From NCBI GenBank assembly GCA_964632845.1, contig CAZWDU010000002.1, positions 1 through 64,000 of the forward strand: a stretch of 64,000 bases of DNA. The letters are read 5' to 3'. Made by a program: the position numbers and the translations under genes. Each line of letters begins with the position of its first letter. Within the stretch, counting starts at the first letter, position 1. A model generated the notes under the pieces. That model was given only the letters and a program-made list of their open reading frames with translations. It ran no database searches and had not been told where the DNA came from. Shown here one piece after another: positions 42,221-51,383 of the stretch. This DNA is from JAOZHU01 sp964632845 (GTDB lineage: Archaea; Thermoproteota; Bathyarchaeia; Bathyarchaeales; Bathycorpusculaceae).

Positions 42221-42628
42221 TTAAACTATAACCATTCCGTTCTCTATCTGAACGTGGTCGCCTGTCTTTAAGCGGGAAATATCTATCTTGTCCACGCACG
42301 GGATTTCCGAGATTATCGCGCCAACCGCCACAACCGTCTCGCACTCCCTGTTAACAATGCCCGCAGGAGCCGCCCCATTCTTCTTCAGCCTATACAGCGT
42401 GTAGGAACCCACGGTTGAGCCTTTCCCAGTTGGAAACACAAGCACCTTGCCCTTCACGCTTTTACCCTGCAACTCATGCCCCTTCTCAAGAACCTCACCC
42501 GTAGTCGGGTCTACACCACCGTAGAACGAGATAGGCTGCGACGTAACCAACGCTTCGCCCTCGCCTTTCCCCCTGTAGATGATTCTGCCTTTCAACTCCA
42601 TTTTCCAGTCACCGCCGCCTCTATACAC
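42221..42628 (-). CDS. phosphomevalonate dehydratase small subunit (aconitase X swivelling domain)
   Basis: A 135-residue DUF126 protein. Typical pieces are GRIIYRGKGEGEALVTSQPI, FYGGVDPTTGEV, and VFPTGKGSTVGSYTLYRL. The family forms the mobile beta domain of aconitase X. It combines with the large subunit, whose gene overlaps it by 37 nt. The pair dehydrates 5-phosphomevalonate to anhydromevalonate 5-phosphate. A shorter start at 42601 (MELKGRII) is the more likely one. Confidence 0.93.
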   Translation of the reverse strand: MYRGGGDWKMELKGRIIYRGKGEGEALVTSQPISFYGGVDPTTGEVLEKGHELQGKSVKGKVLVFPTGKGSTVGSYTLYRLKKNGAAPAGIVNRECETVVAVGAIISEIPCVDKIDISRLKTGDHVQIENGMVIV

Positions 42629-43788
42629 TCCTCTAAACCACCCATTTTCGTAAGCATCTTATTATGCCGCGAATAGTAACAGCCCTTCGCAGAAGTTGTG
42701 GCAATAGCTTTGAACCTGCCTTTCAGCGGCGCTACTGCCATGCATGTATCACAAGCAAACTTGCCGCCAGCCGCCTCAATAATCGCCGTGTAACCGCGCG
42801 TGTCCGCAAGCTGCTTGGCTGTGCGTGAACTGGCAACCCAGAACTCGGTGTTCGGCGAGACTTTTCTGCCTTTAAGCAGCTTGGCTATTTCCGCGATTTC
42901 TTTGATTGAACAGTGCGGGCACCCGATGCACACGAAATCGATGTCGCTGGTCTCATCGTTAATGTTCCTGTAAGCATCTGCGATGTCGCCGGCGTCTATT
43001 GTGACTTTGTCGCTTGGCGGCTGGTACCGTTCAGCGCCAGGCGTTATACCCTGCATGTAAAACAGCGGTTTAGCGCCGTATGTCACTACTGAAGCGCAAA
43101 AAGACTTCAACTCGTCCACTTCCGCCTCTTCCACGCCCGTTATGTACGCAATTTTGTTTTCTGCTTTTTTGCCGACGCAATAGCCCAATGCGCCCCAGTC
43201 TGAAAGCTTCTTCAGCTCAGCCGTTACGTGCACGTTGATGTCGGGCGTTCGATTCTCGTCTAAGTGCAAGCCGTAGCATGGGGTTTTGCCGACGAATGCT
43301 GCTGCGAGCGCGGAGGGTCCGCCTTCCCTGTTGGTTCTCGCTCCGATTACTGAATTGGCGAAGGTGACTGCTGAAGATTCAGACCAAGCAACATGCTCTC
43401 CATAACGCGGCAAATTGCCTATCAAATACGGCGTGCAAGTACATGAGGTGATTATGCCCATTTTCTTGAAAGCGTCAATTACCATGTTTTGTTTTTCCGC
43501 GAATGCTGGGTCGATGCCGAGGTTTTTCCAATTTTCCAAGTCCATGCCCGCTGGATTCAGCGTGGTGAGCACTTTGACTTTTCCGTCTTTCGCAAGTTCA
43601 TTCAGGAATTCCAGTCCAGCGTCGCCGAGGTTATGGTAGGAGACACCTGCCACTTGGACGGAGCCTACTTTTATGAGGCGTTCTGCGCCGTAAATGTCGC
43701 CTAAGGCGACAAGTATCTCCATGGACTTCTTTACAGCGTAGCCTTCTTCGCCAGATAGCATGCGTTCTTCTTTTTCTGCAAGGTACAT
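42592..43788 (-). CDS. phosphomevalonate dehydratase large subunit (aconitase X catalytic)
   Basis: A 398-residue DUF521 protein. Iron-sulfur ligands are suggested by CTCTPY (near residue 120), CIGCPHCS (about 294-301) and FACDTCMA (about 355). Typical substrate-region pieces are SSAVTFANSVIGARTNREGG and LDENRTPDINVHV. In Aeropyrum pernix this family was shown to be phosphomevalonate dehydratase. Position between the decarboxylase and small subunit genes agrees. ATG at 43788. Confidence 0.94.
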   Translation of the reverse strand: MYLAEKEERMLSGEEGYAVKKSMEILVALGDIYGAERLIKVGSVQVAGVSYHNLGDAGLEFLNELAKDGKVKVLTTLNPAGMDLENWKNLGIDPAFAEKQNMVIDAFKKMGIITSCTCTPYLIGNLPRYGEHVAWSESSAVTFANSVIGARTNREGGPSALAAAFVGKTPCYGLHLDENRTPDINVHVTAELKKLSDWGALGYCVGKKAENKIAYITGVEEAEVDELKSFCASVVTYGAKPLFYMQGITPGAERYQPPSDKVTIDAGDIADAYRNINDETSDIDFVCIGCPHCSIKEIAEIAKLLKGRKVSPNTEFWVASSRTAKQLADTRGYTAIIEAAGGKFACDTCMAVAPLKGRFKAIATTSAKGCYYSRHNKMLTKMGGLEECIEAAVTGKWS

Positions 43789-43794
43789 GACTAA

Positions 43795-45126
43795 TCACAG
43801 GTATTTGTTAAGGTCCACTTTTCTGTAGTGCTCTTTCGCGAAGCTCTTGTCTGTTTTCCCCAAAGGTACCGTAGCATCTAAACCCATCTTGCAGGTAGTG
43901 GCTTTTTTGCCCTCAGTTAAATCTCCTGACGGGTCCAGAGAGGAGCCAGGCTGATGTGGCAGGATTACCGCGTTTTTGTCGGCTTGGAACCTTGTGGCAA
44001 TCGCCCACTCCACGTCATGTGGGTCGTAAATGTCTATGTCATCATCCACTATGACGCAGTGCTTCAGCGATTTGTGTCCTTCAAAAGCCGCGGCTATGGC
44101 TTTTTTGCCGTCGTCCGCGTTCTTCTTCGCTATCTTCACAACTGCGTGTAGCCAGCTGCATCCGCCTGGCGTGACGTAAACGTCTTTGCACTCGCAGACC
44201 TTGTTCACTTCATTGAAAATTGATGGCTCCTTAGGCATGCCCATCAAGAACTTATGCTCGTTCCTGCCAGGCAGTAGTGCTTGGTAAATCGGTTTCTCCC
44301 TGTGTGTTGCACATTTGATTTCTATGATTGGTTGTTGCCGTATCTTGTCGATGGTTCCCGTCGTGTCCAGAAACGGGCCTTCCGCTGTTTTTTCTCTGGT
44401 TATGCGTCCTTCCAGTACGATTTCGCAGTTTCTGGGCACTTCAAGGTCAACAGTTTTGCACTTTACTAGTTCTGTTTTTTCTAGGGCGTTAGCCATTCCC
44501 AGTTCGTCAACGCCCATTGGTAATGATGTTGCTGCAGCGAGGAGCACAGGGGTTGAATTGCCTATGCATAATGCGATTTCGAGTTCTCCGCCAGCCTTTT
44601 TGAGGGCTGTATCCGTTCCTCTGTTCTCAACAATTCTGGCTACAAACTTGTTCTTGCCGATTAGCATTAGTCTGTGGAATGCCATATTTCTAGTGCCGAA
44701 TTCAGGGTTTTTCACTATTGCCACGGCGGACGCAATGTATTTGCCGCCGTCCTTTTTCGTGTACCTCATTATCGGAAGCTTTGTCAAATCCACGTCTTTC
44801 TCGATTACTTCTTGGCATTCGCCTGCCGCTACAACGGTTGGCGGCACAGGCTTGCTTAGGGCGCTTGCCAGCTTATGCAGCAACTGCTCCTTCCTTATGC
44901 CTAACGCTTTGGAGATTAATTCTTTGGAGGATACGAGCCCTGCGACAACTGGGATGCTGGATTCTTTCGGTTTTTCAAAGAACACGGGTTTTTCGCCGAG
45001 CGCCTCTATAACGCCAGCCATCTCGTACTCCGTGGAAATCTCCTTCTTTACACGCGTCAACTCGCCGCTTTTGTCGAGCTGCTCCAAGAAACTCCTAAAA
45101 CCCAACCTTTGTCCATCCCCCATCAA
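43795..45126 (-). CDS. anhydromevalonate phosphate decarboxylase (UbiD family)
   Basis: A 443-residue UbiD-fold enzyme that would use prenylated FMN. Family features are the N-terminal GFRSFLEQLDKSGELTRVKK, the central MRYTKKDGGKYIASAVAIVK, the REKTAEGPFLDTTG substrate loop, and LPGRNEHKFLMGMPKEPS. It decarboxylates anhydromevalonate phosphate to isopentenyl phosphate. The assignment over a phenolic-acid decarboxylase rests on the operon. A UbiX-type prenyltransferase needed for the cofactor is not in the window. Confidence 0.92.
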   Translation of the reverse strand: MMGDGQRLGFRSFLEQLDKSGELTRVKKEISTEYEMAGVIEALGEKPVFFEKPKESSIPVVAGLVSSKELISKALGIRKEQLLHKLASALSKPVPPTVVAAGECQEVIEKDVDLTKLPIMRYTKKDGGKYIASAVAIVKNPEFGTRNMAFHRLMLIGKNKFVARIVENRGTDTALKKAGGELEIALCIGNSTPVLLAAATSLPMGVDELGMANALEKTELVKCKTVDLEVPRNCEIVLEGRITREKTAEGPFLDTTGTIDKIRQQPIIEIKCATHREKPIYQALLPGRNEHKFLMGMPKEPSIFNEVNKVCECKDVYVTPGGCSWLHAVVKIAKKNADDGKKAIAAAFEGHKSLKHCVIVDDDIDIYDPHDVEWAIATRFQADKNAVILPHQPGSSLDPSGDLTEGKKATTCKMGLDATVPLGKTDKSFAKEHYRKVDLNKYL

Positions 45127-45148
45127 TGCTTTATAGCTTCACGTTTCC

Positions 45149-46090
45149 TTATAACTTTTCAACACCGATTTTTGTCCGCAGCACTTCGAAGCCTGCCTTC
45201 TCAATAGCTACGGCAACCGTTTCCTGCAAAGTTTGCGTTGGAGTTAAGGCGACCATGCAGCCGCCGCCTCCGCCGCCAGTAAGCTTAGCGCCTAACGCGC
45301 CCTGTTTCCGCGCCAAATCCACCAGCAAGTCCAATTCTTTGCTGGATACGCCGATTTCTTGGAGTAACCGGTGGTTTTCGTTCATGAGTTCCCCTGCTTT
45401 CTTAAGGTCGCAATTCTCCAGTGCTTTCCGCCCGGCAAACGCCACGTTTTCGGCTTGCTTGAAGATTGGGTTGTATTTTTGTGGGTTGTTCTTTTTGCGT
45501 TCGGCGACGCCTTCCACCATGGCTTTGGTGTTGGCAACTTTGCCTGTGCTGCCGATGACTATTTCCACTGGCATGCGAATGTGTAGCCGTTCAACGTTGT
45601 CTGGTCCGCCAGCAGGGTTTTTCTTGAACCACAGTAAGCCGCCGTAGGTTGCTGCAGTATTGTCGATGCCTGACGGGTTGCCCGCGTATGCCTTCTCTGC
45701 TTCGTATGCAATTTGGTTAATTTTCTCGTTAGAAAGCCCGAGATTGAATTCTTCGGAGATAGCTCTTGCAATGGCTACGCTGCTTGCGGCTGAAGCGCCT
45801 AAGCCGCTGAAGCCTGGCAGACTGCCACCCAGCCAAATACTAAGCGGTGTTTTAGCGTTGAGTCCAGTGGTTTTGAGCATGCGTTCGATGGATTCTATTT
45901 GCTGAAGCTTTTTCTCTTCTGCGTAGCCTTTAGAGCCTTTCCGCTCATCTTTAATGTTGAGACCTGTTTGCGCTTTCGTTACTTCCGCGTCTGTGGCAGA
46001 GTCAATTGCTGATACAACGCCGGGGACGCCGTGGACAACGAAGTGTTCGCCGAACAGGATTACTTTTCCGTAACCTGAACCTTTACCCAA
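45149..46090 (-). CDS. mvk: mevalonate kinase
   Basis: A 313-residue GHMP kinase. Motif 1 is GKVILFGEHFVVHGVPG, motif 2 is LPGFSGLGASAASSVAIARA (ATP loop) and motif 3 is GAKLTGGGGGGCMVAL near the C-terminus. It makes 5-phosphomevalonate, the substrate of the dehydratase. It is the first gene of the operon of nine that ends with srp19. A TATA-like box lies on the minus strand at 46128-46137. Confidence 0.95.
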   Translation of the reverse strand: MGKGSGYGKVILFGEHFVVHGVPGVVSAIDSATDAEVTKAQTGLNIKDERKGSKGYAEEKKLQQIESIERMLKTTGLNAKTPLSIWLGGSLPGFSGLGASAASSVAIARAISEEFNLGLSNEKINQIAYEAEKAYAGNPSGIDNTAATYGGLLWFKKNPAGGPDNVERLHIRMPVEIVIGSTGKVANTKAMVEGVAERKKNNPQKYNPIFKQAENVAFAGRKALENCDLKKAGELMNENHRLLQEIGVSSKELDLLVDLARKQGALGAKLTGGGGGGCMVALTPTQTLQETVAVAIEKAGFEVLRTKIGVEKL

Positions 46091-46127
46091 TGTTAACGCA
46101 CCTTGAAATGTAGCTATTACGATGTTT

Positions 46128-46137
46128 AGATAAAAAT
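46128..46137 (-). promoter_or_regulatory. TATA-like box of the mevalonate operon
   Basis: On the minus strand ATTTTTATCT, about 40 nt upstream of the mevalonate kinase start, leaving a leader of about 15 nt. Assigned by position and composition. Confidence 0.35.
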
Positions 46138-46278
46138 GTTCGTTTACACTTGGATTTGGTTTGCTATCCCTATCTCACGGGTGATGCTGAACTTCGATGA
46201 TTACAAGCAAGGAAGCGTTGTGTCTTCAGGCAGTAACTGAAAAGGCTGTGCTGCTTGTTTGCCAATTTTTGGTTGTTG

Positions 46279-46515
46279 TTAAACTTCTTCTAGTACAATG
46301 GATGTTTCTGTTCGTGTTACGGTTGGGTCTTGCTCGATTATGTGGTAAACTATCTGGTTTATCTCCTTCAGCGTTAGCGCTTCAATAACCACGACTGCGT
46401 CGTACCTGCCAAATATGGCGTGTGCAGAGTGAACTTCTTTTGTTTTAACTTTTATTCGGTCGATTACTTGAAGGGATGTTCCAGGTTTAGTGTTTAAGAA
46501 AACATACGCTAACAT
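46279..46515 (-). CDS. stand-alone Lrp/AsnC ligand-binding (RAM) domain protein
   Basis: A 78-residue protein consisting only of the alpha/beta RAM domain: AYVFLNTKPGTSLQVIDRI, then VHSAHAIFGRYDAVVVIEA and VTRTETSIVLEEV. The DNA-binding helix-turn-helix of Lrp is absent. Archaeal RAM-only proteins bind amino acids and can modulate full-length Lrp partners or enzymes. It lies between the mevalonate operon and a hypothetical gene, and is probably expressed alone. Confidence 0.88.
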   Translation of the reverse strand: MLAYVFLNTKPGTSLQVIDRIKVKTKEVHSAHAIFGRYDAVVVIEALTLKEINQIVYHIIEQDPTVTRTETSIVLEEV

Positions 46516-46723
46516 TTCACATCATCATGCCCATTTGACGTAATAACCACGTTAATGCTTGACTTTTGGATATAAGTTTTGTCGTTTGATGGAAACTTTT
46601 TTAACATTTTAGGGTGTGCATAAACTTTTGTCAAAGGCTTCTTTCCCCCTCCTCCACGGTAACGTTGGTTTCCTGTGTTCGTTTAACGTTGCAGACGCGC
46701 TTGAGTGAGCACGCAGTTGAGGG

Positions 46724-47092
46724 TTAGATGTCTAGGGCGTTCAGGAAAAACCACAGGTCCTCAACAGTCGTTATCTTCCGCAGCTCCAAGTATTGCGGCT
46801 TAAAGCTTGCTCCTCGCCCCGAAGACACCTTATAGAAGCCCACGATATGCGGGTACCCTCGGTCAATTTCAGGCTTATCCAACACTTCGCCCAGCTTGAT
46901 TCGTTTGCCCTGCTGAGTTAGCCTTTTTTTCCTGTCTCTGAACGTTACTTTGTAGTCGCGGTATTTCCCCTTGTTTCCGTGCCGTGGAAAGTAGATTATC
47001 CAGTCGATTTCTTGGAAATGAAACTTCTTAGTTTTGCTCTCCAACCAGCCACCCGCCCACACTGTCAATGCGTCAAATGGCGATTTAAACAT
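46724..47092 (-). CDS. hypothetical protein, 122 residues
   Basis: A basic protein of mixed structure (SKTKKFHFQEIDWIIYFPRH, then KVTFRDRKKRLTQQGKR). The C-terminus EDLWFFLNALDI is a helix. I do not recognise the family. It is divergent from the proteasome gene across a 197-nt region. Confidence 0.5.
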   Translation of the reverse strand: MFKSPFDALTVWAGGWLESKTKKFHFQEIDWIIYFPRHGNKGKYRDYKVTFRDRKKRLTQQGKRIKLGEVLDKPEIDRGYPHIVGFYKVSSGRGASFKPQYLELRKITTVEDLWFFLNALDI

Positions 47093-47289
47093 TATATCAT
47101 GGTTAAGTCGCGTTCCTTTTCAGGTTATTGTTCAACGTTATTTCCAGATAACTATTTTATACGTTTGAACATGCTGTGTAGACGTGGGCAACGCTAGAGT
47201 GGAACTATGGTTTTAATAGGAAAGGTTTTTAGTTAGGTTATCACATCAAACACAGCAAAAGCGTAAAGAGTTACAGTGAGGTTAATATT

Positions 47290-48018
47290 ATGTCCGTATT
47301 TGCAGCACCAGGAGCATACGACCGCGCAATAACAGTTTTCTCCCCAGATGGGCGGCTTTTCCAAGTTGAATACGCCATGGAACTAGTAAACCGTGGCGCA
47401 ACAATTCTAGGCATCCAATGCGCGGGCGGAGTGGTCTTGGGCGCAGAAGAAAACATCGAAAACCTCGAAGAAGCAGGGTATTCATGGAAAATTTTTAAAG
47501 TCGACGAACACGTAGGCGCCGCGATAGTAGGCTTAAGCTCCGACGCTAGAATACTTATCGATCAAGCGCGAATATACGCGCAAAGCAACAAGCTAACTTA
47601 TGACGAACCCATCGACACAGAAGTCGTTACGAAAAAAATATGCGACATACAGCAGATGTACACGCAGCACGCAGGTGTAAGACCCTTTGGAGTGTCAATA
47701 ATTTTCGCTGGAGTAGACAAAACTGGGGCACGTGTCTTTGGAACTCACCCAAGCGGAACCTACAGAGGTTACAAAGCCACAGCTTTAGGCGCTGGAAGAG
47801 AAACAGTGTTGACGATACTGAAAGACGAGTATCGCGAAGACATGAGCCTAGAAGAAACCACAAAACTCGCAGTGAAATGCTTAGTGAAAGCGTTGGAAGC
47901 TAGACAATTGCCGCCCAGAATAAAAATCGCGGTTATTCCCGTAGCCACAAAGAAAATGGACATGTTGACCGATGAAAAAGTAGAAGGCTATATCAAAGAG
48001 CTGGGTTCGAGCACGTGA
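47290..48018 (+). CDS. psmA: proteasome subunit alpha
   Basis: A 242-residue 20S alpha subunit. The N-terminal gate and H0 helix read AYDRAITVFSPDGRLFQVEY, followed by AMELVNRGATILGIQCAGG. Further typical segments are GLSSDARILIDQARIYAQ and RPFGVSIIFAGVD. Rings of seven alpha subunits gate the proteolytic chamber and dock the PAN ATPase. It opens the proteasome-exosome superoperon; SDO1 starts 7 nt downstream. Confidence 0.97.
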   Translation: MSVFAAPGAYDRAITVFSPDGRLFQVEYAMELVNRGATILGIQCAGGVVLGAEENIENLEEAGYSWKIFKVDEHVGAAIVGLSSDARILIDQARIYAQSNKLTYDEPIDTEVVTKKICDIQQMYTQHAGVRPFGVSIIFAGVDKTGARVFGTHPSGTYRGYKATALGAGRETVLTILKDEYREDMSLEETTKLAVKCLVKALEARQLPPRIKIAVIPVATKKMDMLTDEKVEGYIKELGSST

Positions 48019-48025
48019 AATTTGG

Positions 48026-48715
48026 ATGAGTGAGAAGTACACCGTTGCACGTTTAACGAAAGATAACGAGCATTTTGAGGTTTTAGTTAAATCTCAAAAG
48101 GCTCTAGACTACCGTAACGGGAAAATTGCGGGAGTAACTGACGTTCTTGCAGCTGAAACAATTTTTTCAGACGCAAACAAAGGCACGCGCGCCTCAGAGG
48201 AACAGATGCGCAAAGCTTTCGGAACAGCAGACACGCTGAAAATCGCTGAGGCTATCCTCAAAAAAGGTACCCTTCAACTTACCACCGAGCAAAGGCGCAA
48301 AATGGTAGACGACAAACGCAGACAAATAATCGATTTCATATCGCGACAGGCAGTTGACCCGAAAACCAATCTGCCTCATCCACCTTTGCGCATAGAAAAC
48401 GCCATGGAACAAATCCACTACCCAATAGACCCGTACAAGCCTCTGGAAGAGCAAGTCAAAGACATAGTGAAGCTCCTACGCCCAATTTTGCCTTTGAAAA
48501 TAGAGCAAATCTTCGTGGGCGTCCGCATACCTGCTGAATACTCGGCAAGAGCTTATGGTGCAATCAAAAGCTTCGGAGCAATAAAGCGGGAAGAATGGCG
48601 CGCTGATGGTTCTTGGTATGGCATTGTGGAAATGCCGGCTGGCTCTTACGCTTCGTTTTTGAATAAACTTGGAGAAGCCACAAAGGGAAGTGGAGAAGCG
48701 AAAATAGTTACTTAA
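48026..48715 (+). CDS. sdo1: ribosome maturation protein SDO1 (SBDS)
   Basis: A 229-residue three-domain SBDS protein. Domain I starts KYTVARLTKDNEHFEVLVKS. The linker with FSDANKGTRASEEQMRKAFG follows, then domain II (TEQRRKMVDDKRRQIIDFIS) and the ferredoxin-like domain III (IFVGVRIPAEYSARAYGAIK). It promotes removal of the anti-association factor aIF6 from the large subunit. It lies between psmA and rrp4, the conserved archaeal order. Confidence 0.96.
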   Translation: MSEKYTVARLTKDNEHFEVLVKSQKALDYRNGKIAGVTDVLAAETIFSDANKGTRASEEQMRKAFGTADTLKIAEAILKKGTLQLTTEQRRKMVDDKRRQIIDFISRQAVDPKTNLPHPPLRIENAMEQIHYPIDPYKPLEEQVKDIVKLLRPILPLKIEQIFVGVRIPAEYSARAYGAIKSFGAIKREEWRADGSWYGIVEMPAGSYASFLNKLGEATKGSGEAKIVT

Positions 48716-48750
48716 AAAAATTTGGATTGAACTGGAGGTTAGATGAAATT

Positions 48751-49461
48751 ATGCCAACATTTTTTGAAAAGAAGCAGCTTGTAACACCGGGAGAATTGCT
48801 TGCAGAAGGCGAGTATGTAGCAGGCGAGAACACTTACATGGAAGGAAACAAAATCTACGCCTCGCGAATTGGCCTTGTAGACTGCGACAACAAAAACGTG
48901 AACGTAGTCGCTTTAAGGGCTTTTTACGTTCCCAAAGTAGGCGACATGGTCATAGGCACAGTTGTGGAAGTTGGATTCAACGGGTGGACAGTAGACATCA
49001 AAGCACCTTACATCGCTCTTTTGAGAGCTTCAGACGTTCTAAGCAGACCTTTCAAACCGCAAAACGACGAGTTATCGCAAGTTCTTAACGCAGGTGACTT
49101 GATAGTTGCAAAAATCGCGTCATTCGACCGAGCACATGACCCGCAACTCACGGTCGGCGAGCCAGGCTTGGGAAAAATAACTCGCGGGCAGATAACGAAA
49201 GTAACGCCGACGAAGATTCCCCGAATAATTGGCAGAAAAGGCTCTATGATTTCAATGATAAAGCAGGAAACAGGTTGCCAAATAATTTTAGGGCTCAACG
49301 GAGTCATATTGGTCACGGGAAAAAACGTAGAAGACGAAGAACTTGCCCTGATGGCGATTCAAAAAATCAATGAAGAATCCCACACAAGCGGTCTAACAGA
49401 TCGCATCACCCAATTGCTTAAAGAAGAAAAATCAAAACGGGAGGAAAAGAAGAATGAGTGA
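48751..49461 (+). CDS. rrp4: exosome RNA-binding cap protein Rrp4
   Basis: An N-terminal domain (about 1-55), an S1 domain (about 56-140, VGDMVIGTVVEVGFNGWTVD) and a KH domain with IPRIIGRKGSMISMI. The ATG at 48751 is chosen over the upstream TTG at 48727 because it follows GGAGGTTAG and matches the family N-terminus MPTFFEKKQLVTPG. Rrp4 trimers cap the Rrp41/Rrp42 hexamer and guide RNA. Its stop overlaps rrp41 by 8 nt. Confidence 0.95.
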   Translation: MPTFFEKKQLVTPGELLAEGEYVAGENTYMEGNKIYASRIGLVDCDNKNVNVVALRAFYVPKVGDMVIGTVVEVGFNGWTVDIKAPYIALLRASDVLSRPFKPQNDELSQVLNAGDLIVAKIASFDRAHDPQLTVGEPGLGKITRGQITKVTPTKIPRIIGRKGSMISMIKQETGCQIILGLNGVILVTGKNVEDEELALMAIQKINEESHTSGLTDRITQLLKEEKSKREEKKNE

Positions 49462-50191
49462 AAAACCAGAAAAATTAATTGATAAAAAAGGTTTAAGGAT
49501 AGACGGAAGAAAAATAGACGAATTAAGACCATTGAAACTTGAAGTCGGCGTTTTGTCAAACGCTGACGGTTCAGCATACATCGAACATGGAAAAAACAAG
49601 ATTCTAGCAGCAGTGTACGGTCCAAAAGAAATGCACCCAAAGCACTTGTCGCTTCCAGACCGTATGGTGCTGAGGTGCCGCTATCACATGGCGCCTTTCT
49701 CCGTGCAGGAACGCAAGTCGCCAGCGCCGTCAAGAAGAGAAGTTGAGCTTTCGAAGGTCATCCGCGAGTCTCTTGAACCCGCAGTGTTCGTGGAATATTA
49801 CCCGCGGTCAGGCATTGATGTGTTCGTTGAAGTTTTGCAGGCTGACGGTGGAACGCGATGCGCAAGCATCACAGCGGCTGCTTTAGCTATAGCAGATGCG
49901 GGCATTCCTATGCGCGACTTGGTGGTTGCTTGTGCAGCGGGCAAAGTTGACGACAAAGTGGTTCTGGATTTGATGGATACCGAAGATAAAGTAGGCGTTG
50001 CTGATGTTCCTGTGGCTTTTATGCCTAACTTGGAAGCTGTGACCTTGCTGCAGATGGATGGCGTCCTTACGCCAGAGGAATTCGAGAAGGCAGTGAACTT
50101 GGCTATTGAAGGATGCAAAAAGATTTACGTTTTGCAGAAGGAAGCGTTAAAAACTAAGTATATGAACGTTAAGGAGGAGGTTGAAGAGTAA
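49454..50191 (+). CDS. rrp41: exosome catalytic subunit Rrp41
   Basis: A 245-residue RNase PH-fold protein. Typical pieces are GLRIDGRKIDELRPLKLEVG, SAYIEHGKNKILAAVYGP, the RNA-binding SPAPSRREVELSKVIRESLE and the acidic MDTEDKVGVADVPVAF that carries the catalytic Asp residues. It is the active phosphorolytic 3'-5' subunit. Its stop abuts the rrp42 start (shared A of TAATG). Confidence 0.97.
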   Translation: MSEKPEKLIDKKGLRIDGRKIDELRPLKLEVGVLSNADGSAYIEHGKNKILAAVYGPKEMHPKHLSLPDRMVLRCRYHMAPFSVQERKSPAPSRREVELSKVIRESLEPAVFVEYYPRSGIDVFVEVLQADGGTRCASITAAALAIADAGIPMRDLVVACAAGKVDDKVVLDLMDTEDKVGVADVPVAFMPNLEAVTLLQMDGVLTPEEFEKAVNLAIEGCKKIYVLQKEALKTKYMNVKEEVEE

Positions 50192-50982
50192 TGTCGACGC
50201 TTGTTACTCGCGTACGTCAGAGACAAATCGGGCAGTTACTGGACGCTGGAAAACGTCTCGACGACAGAGGCTTAGAGGATTACCGCGAAATCAAAGTTGA
50301 ACAAGGCGTAATCGAAAAGGCAGAAGGCTCCGCTAGAGTGCTGCTGGGAAAAACCGAAGTTCTGGTTGGCACGAAAATTGAAACTGGCGCGCCGTTTCCT
50401 GATACGCCTAATGAAGGAGTGCAAACCGTAAACGCTGAGCTTGTGCCTTTAGCTTCAGCAGCTTTCGAGCCTGGGCCACCAGACGAAAACTCAATTGAGC
50501 TAGCGCGCATAGTGGACAGGGGCATAAGAGAATCAAAAGCCATAGACACCTCGAAGCTGGTTATTGAGGCTGGCAAGAAAGTGTTCGTCGTTTTCGTTGA
50601 CGTTTACGTGCTTAATCACGATGGAAATTTGATAGATGCTTCAGCGCTGGCTGCGGTGGCTGCTTTGCTTAACACGAAGATGCCCAACTACGAAGTTAAA
50701 GACGGAGAAGTGAAGACCAAAACAGGCTACACGCCGCTTCCGATGAAAAATCACCCCATAACAGTGACTATCGGCAAGATAAACGACAAGTTAATCGTTG
50801 ACCCGTGGTTGGAAGAGGAGCAGGTAATGGATGCGCGAATTTCGATGGCGTTTAACGACGATGGCAACATCTGTGCAATACAGAAGGGCGGTTCAGGATA
50901 TTTCACGCCGAAACAGCTCGCAGAAGCCACAAAAATCGCGAAAGCAAAAGCTGTGGAACTGCGTAAAAAATTGGAGTGGTAA
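50191..50982 (+). CDS. rrp42: exosome complex component Rrp42
   Basis: A 263-residue RNase PH-fold protein. The pieces DAGKRLDDRGLEDYREIKVE, VLVGTKIETGAPFPDTPNEG, and IVDRGIRESKAIDTSKLVIE are typical of Rrp42. It lacks the acidic catalytic set and instead structures the hexameric ring with Rrp41. It overlaps the rrp41 stop by one nucleotide and precedes eL43. Confidence 0.96.
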   Translation: MSTLVTRVRQRQIGQLLDAGKRLDDRGLEDYREIKVEQGVIEKAEGSARVLLGKTEVLVGTKIETGAPFPDTPNEGVQTVNAELVPLASAAFEPGPPDENSIELARIVDRGIRESKAIDTSKLVIEAGKKVFVVFVDVYVLNHDGNLIDASALAAVAALLNTKMPNYEVKDGEVKTKTGYTPLPMKNHPITVTIGKINDKLIVDPWLEEEQVMDARISMAFNDDGNICAIQKGGSGYFTPKQLAEATKIAKAKAVELRKKLEW

Positions 50983-50987
50983 ACTCA

Positions 50988-51287
50988 ATGGCTAAAATGA
51001 AGAAAGTAGGTCCAACGCGAGGCTTAGGCACACGCTACGGTTCTACGGTTAGAAAACGGTACATCAAAGTGGTCACGGAGTTGAAGAAGCCTCACAGATG
51101 CCCTCAATGTGGCTTTGCAAGAGTTAAACGAGAAAGCGTAGGCGTCTGGAAATGCAAAAAATGCAACTTCACCTTCACGGGCGGCGCGTACACGCCTGTC
51201 ACCAAACTCGGCGTCGTAGCTAAACGCGCAGCGAAAAGCGTGTCTACTGCAGAAGCCTCGAAGGCAGTTGCAGAAGAAACCCAATAA
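50988..51287 (+). CDS. rpl37ae: 50S ribosomal protein eL43 (L37Ae)
   Basis: About 99 residues from ATG 50988 (MAKMKKVGPTRGLGTRYG). An upstream GTG at 50976 would add four residues and is less likely. The zinc ribbon is visible as CPQCGFARVKRESVGVWKCK followed by KCNFTFTGGAYTP. It is a large-subunit protein of archaea and eukaryotes. A poly-T tract follows the stop, which suggests the end of the exosome transcript. Confidence 0.96.
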   Translation: MAKMKKVGPTRGLGTRYGSTVRKRYIKVVTELKKPHRCPQCGFARVKRESVGVWKCKKCNFTFTGGAYTPVTKLGVVAKRAAKSVSTAEASKAVAEETQ

Positions 51288-51295
51288 GCCCCTTC

Positions 51296-51330
51296 TTTCC
51301 TATTTTCTTTTATTTTTTGCTTGTTTCTGC
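51296..51330 (+). terminator. T-rich transcription terminator after eL43
   Basis: A run of TTTCC-TATTTTCTTTTATTTTTTGC just after the eL43 stop, with no hairpin, matches archaeal oligo-T termination sites. Confidence 0.45.
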
Positions 51331-51383
51331 TGTAACCTATTTTAGAAAGGCGCGCTTACTCATCCAGTCAGGGAATAGCTACG

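Noticed and set aside
44315..45136. 273-residue plus-strand frame opposite the UbiD-family gene
   Set aside because: The minus strand encodes a clear, full-length enzyme of the mevalonate operon. The antisense frame is Ser/Leu-rich and without motif, a typical shadow.
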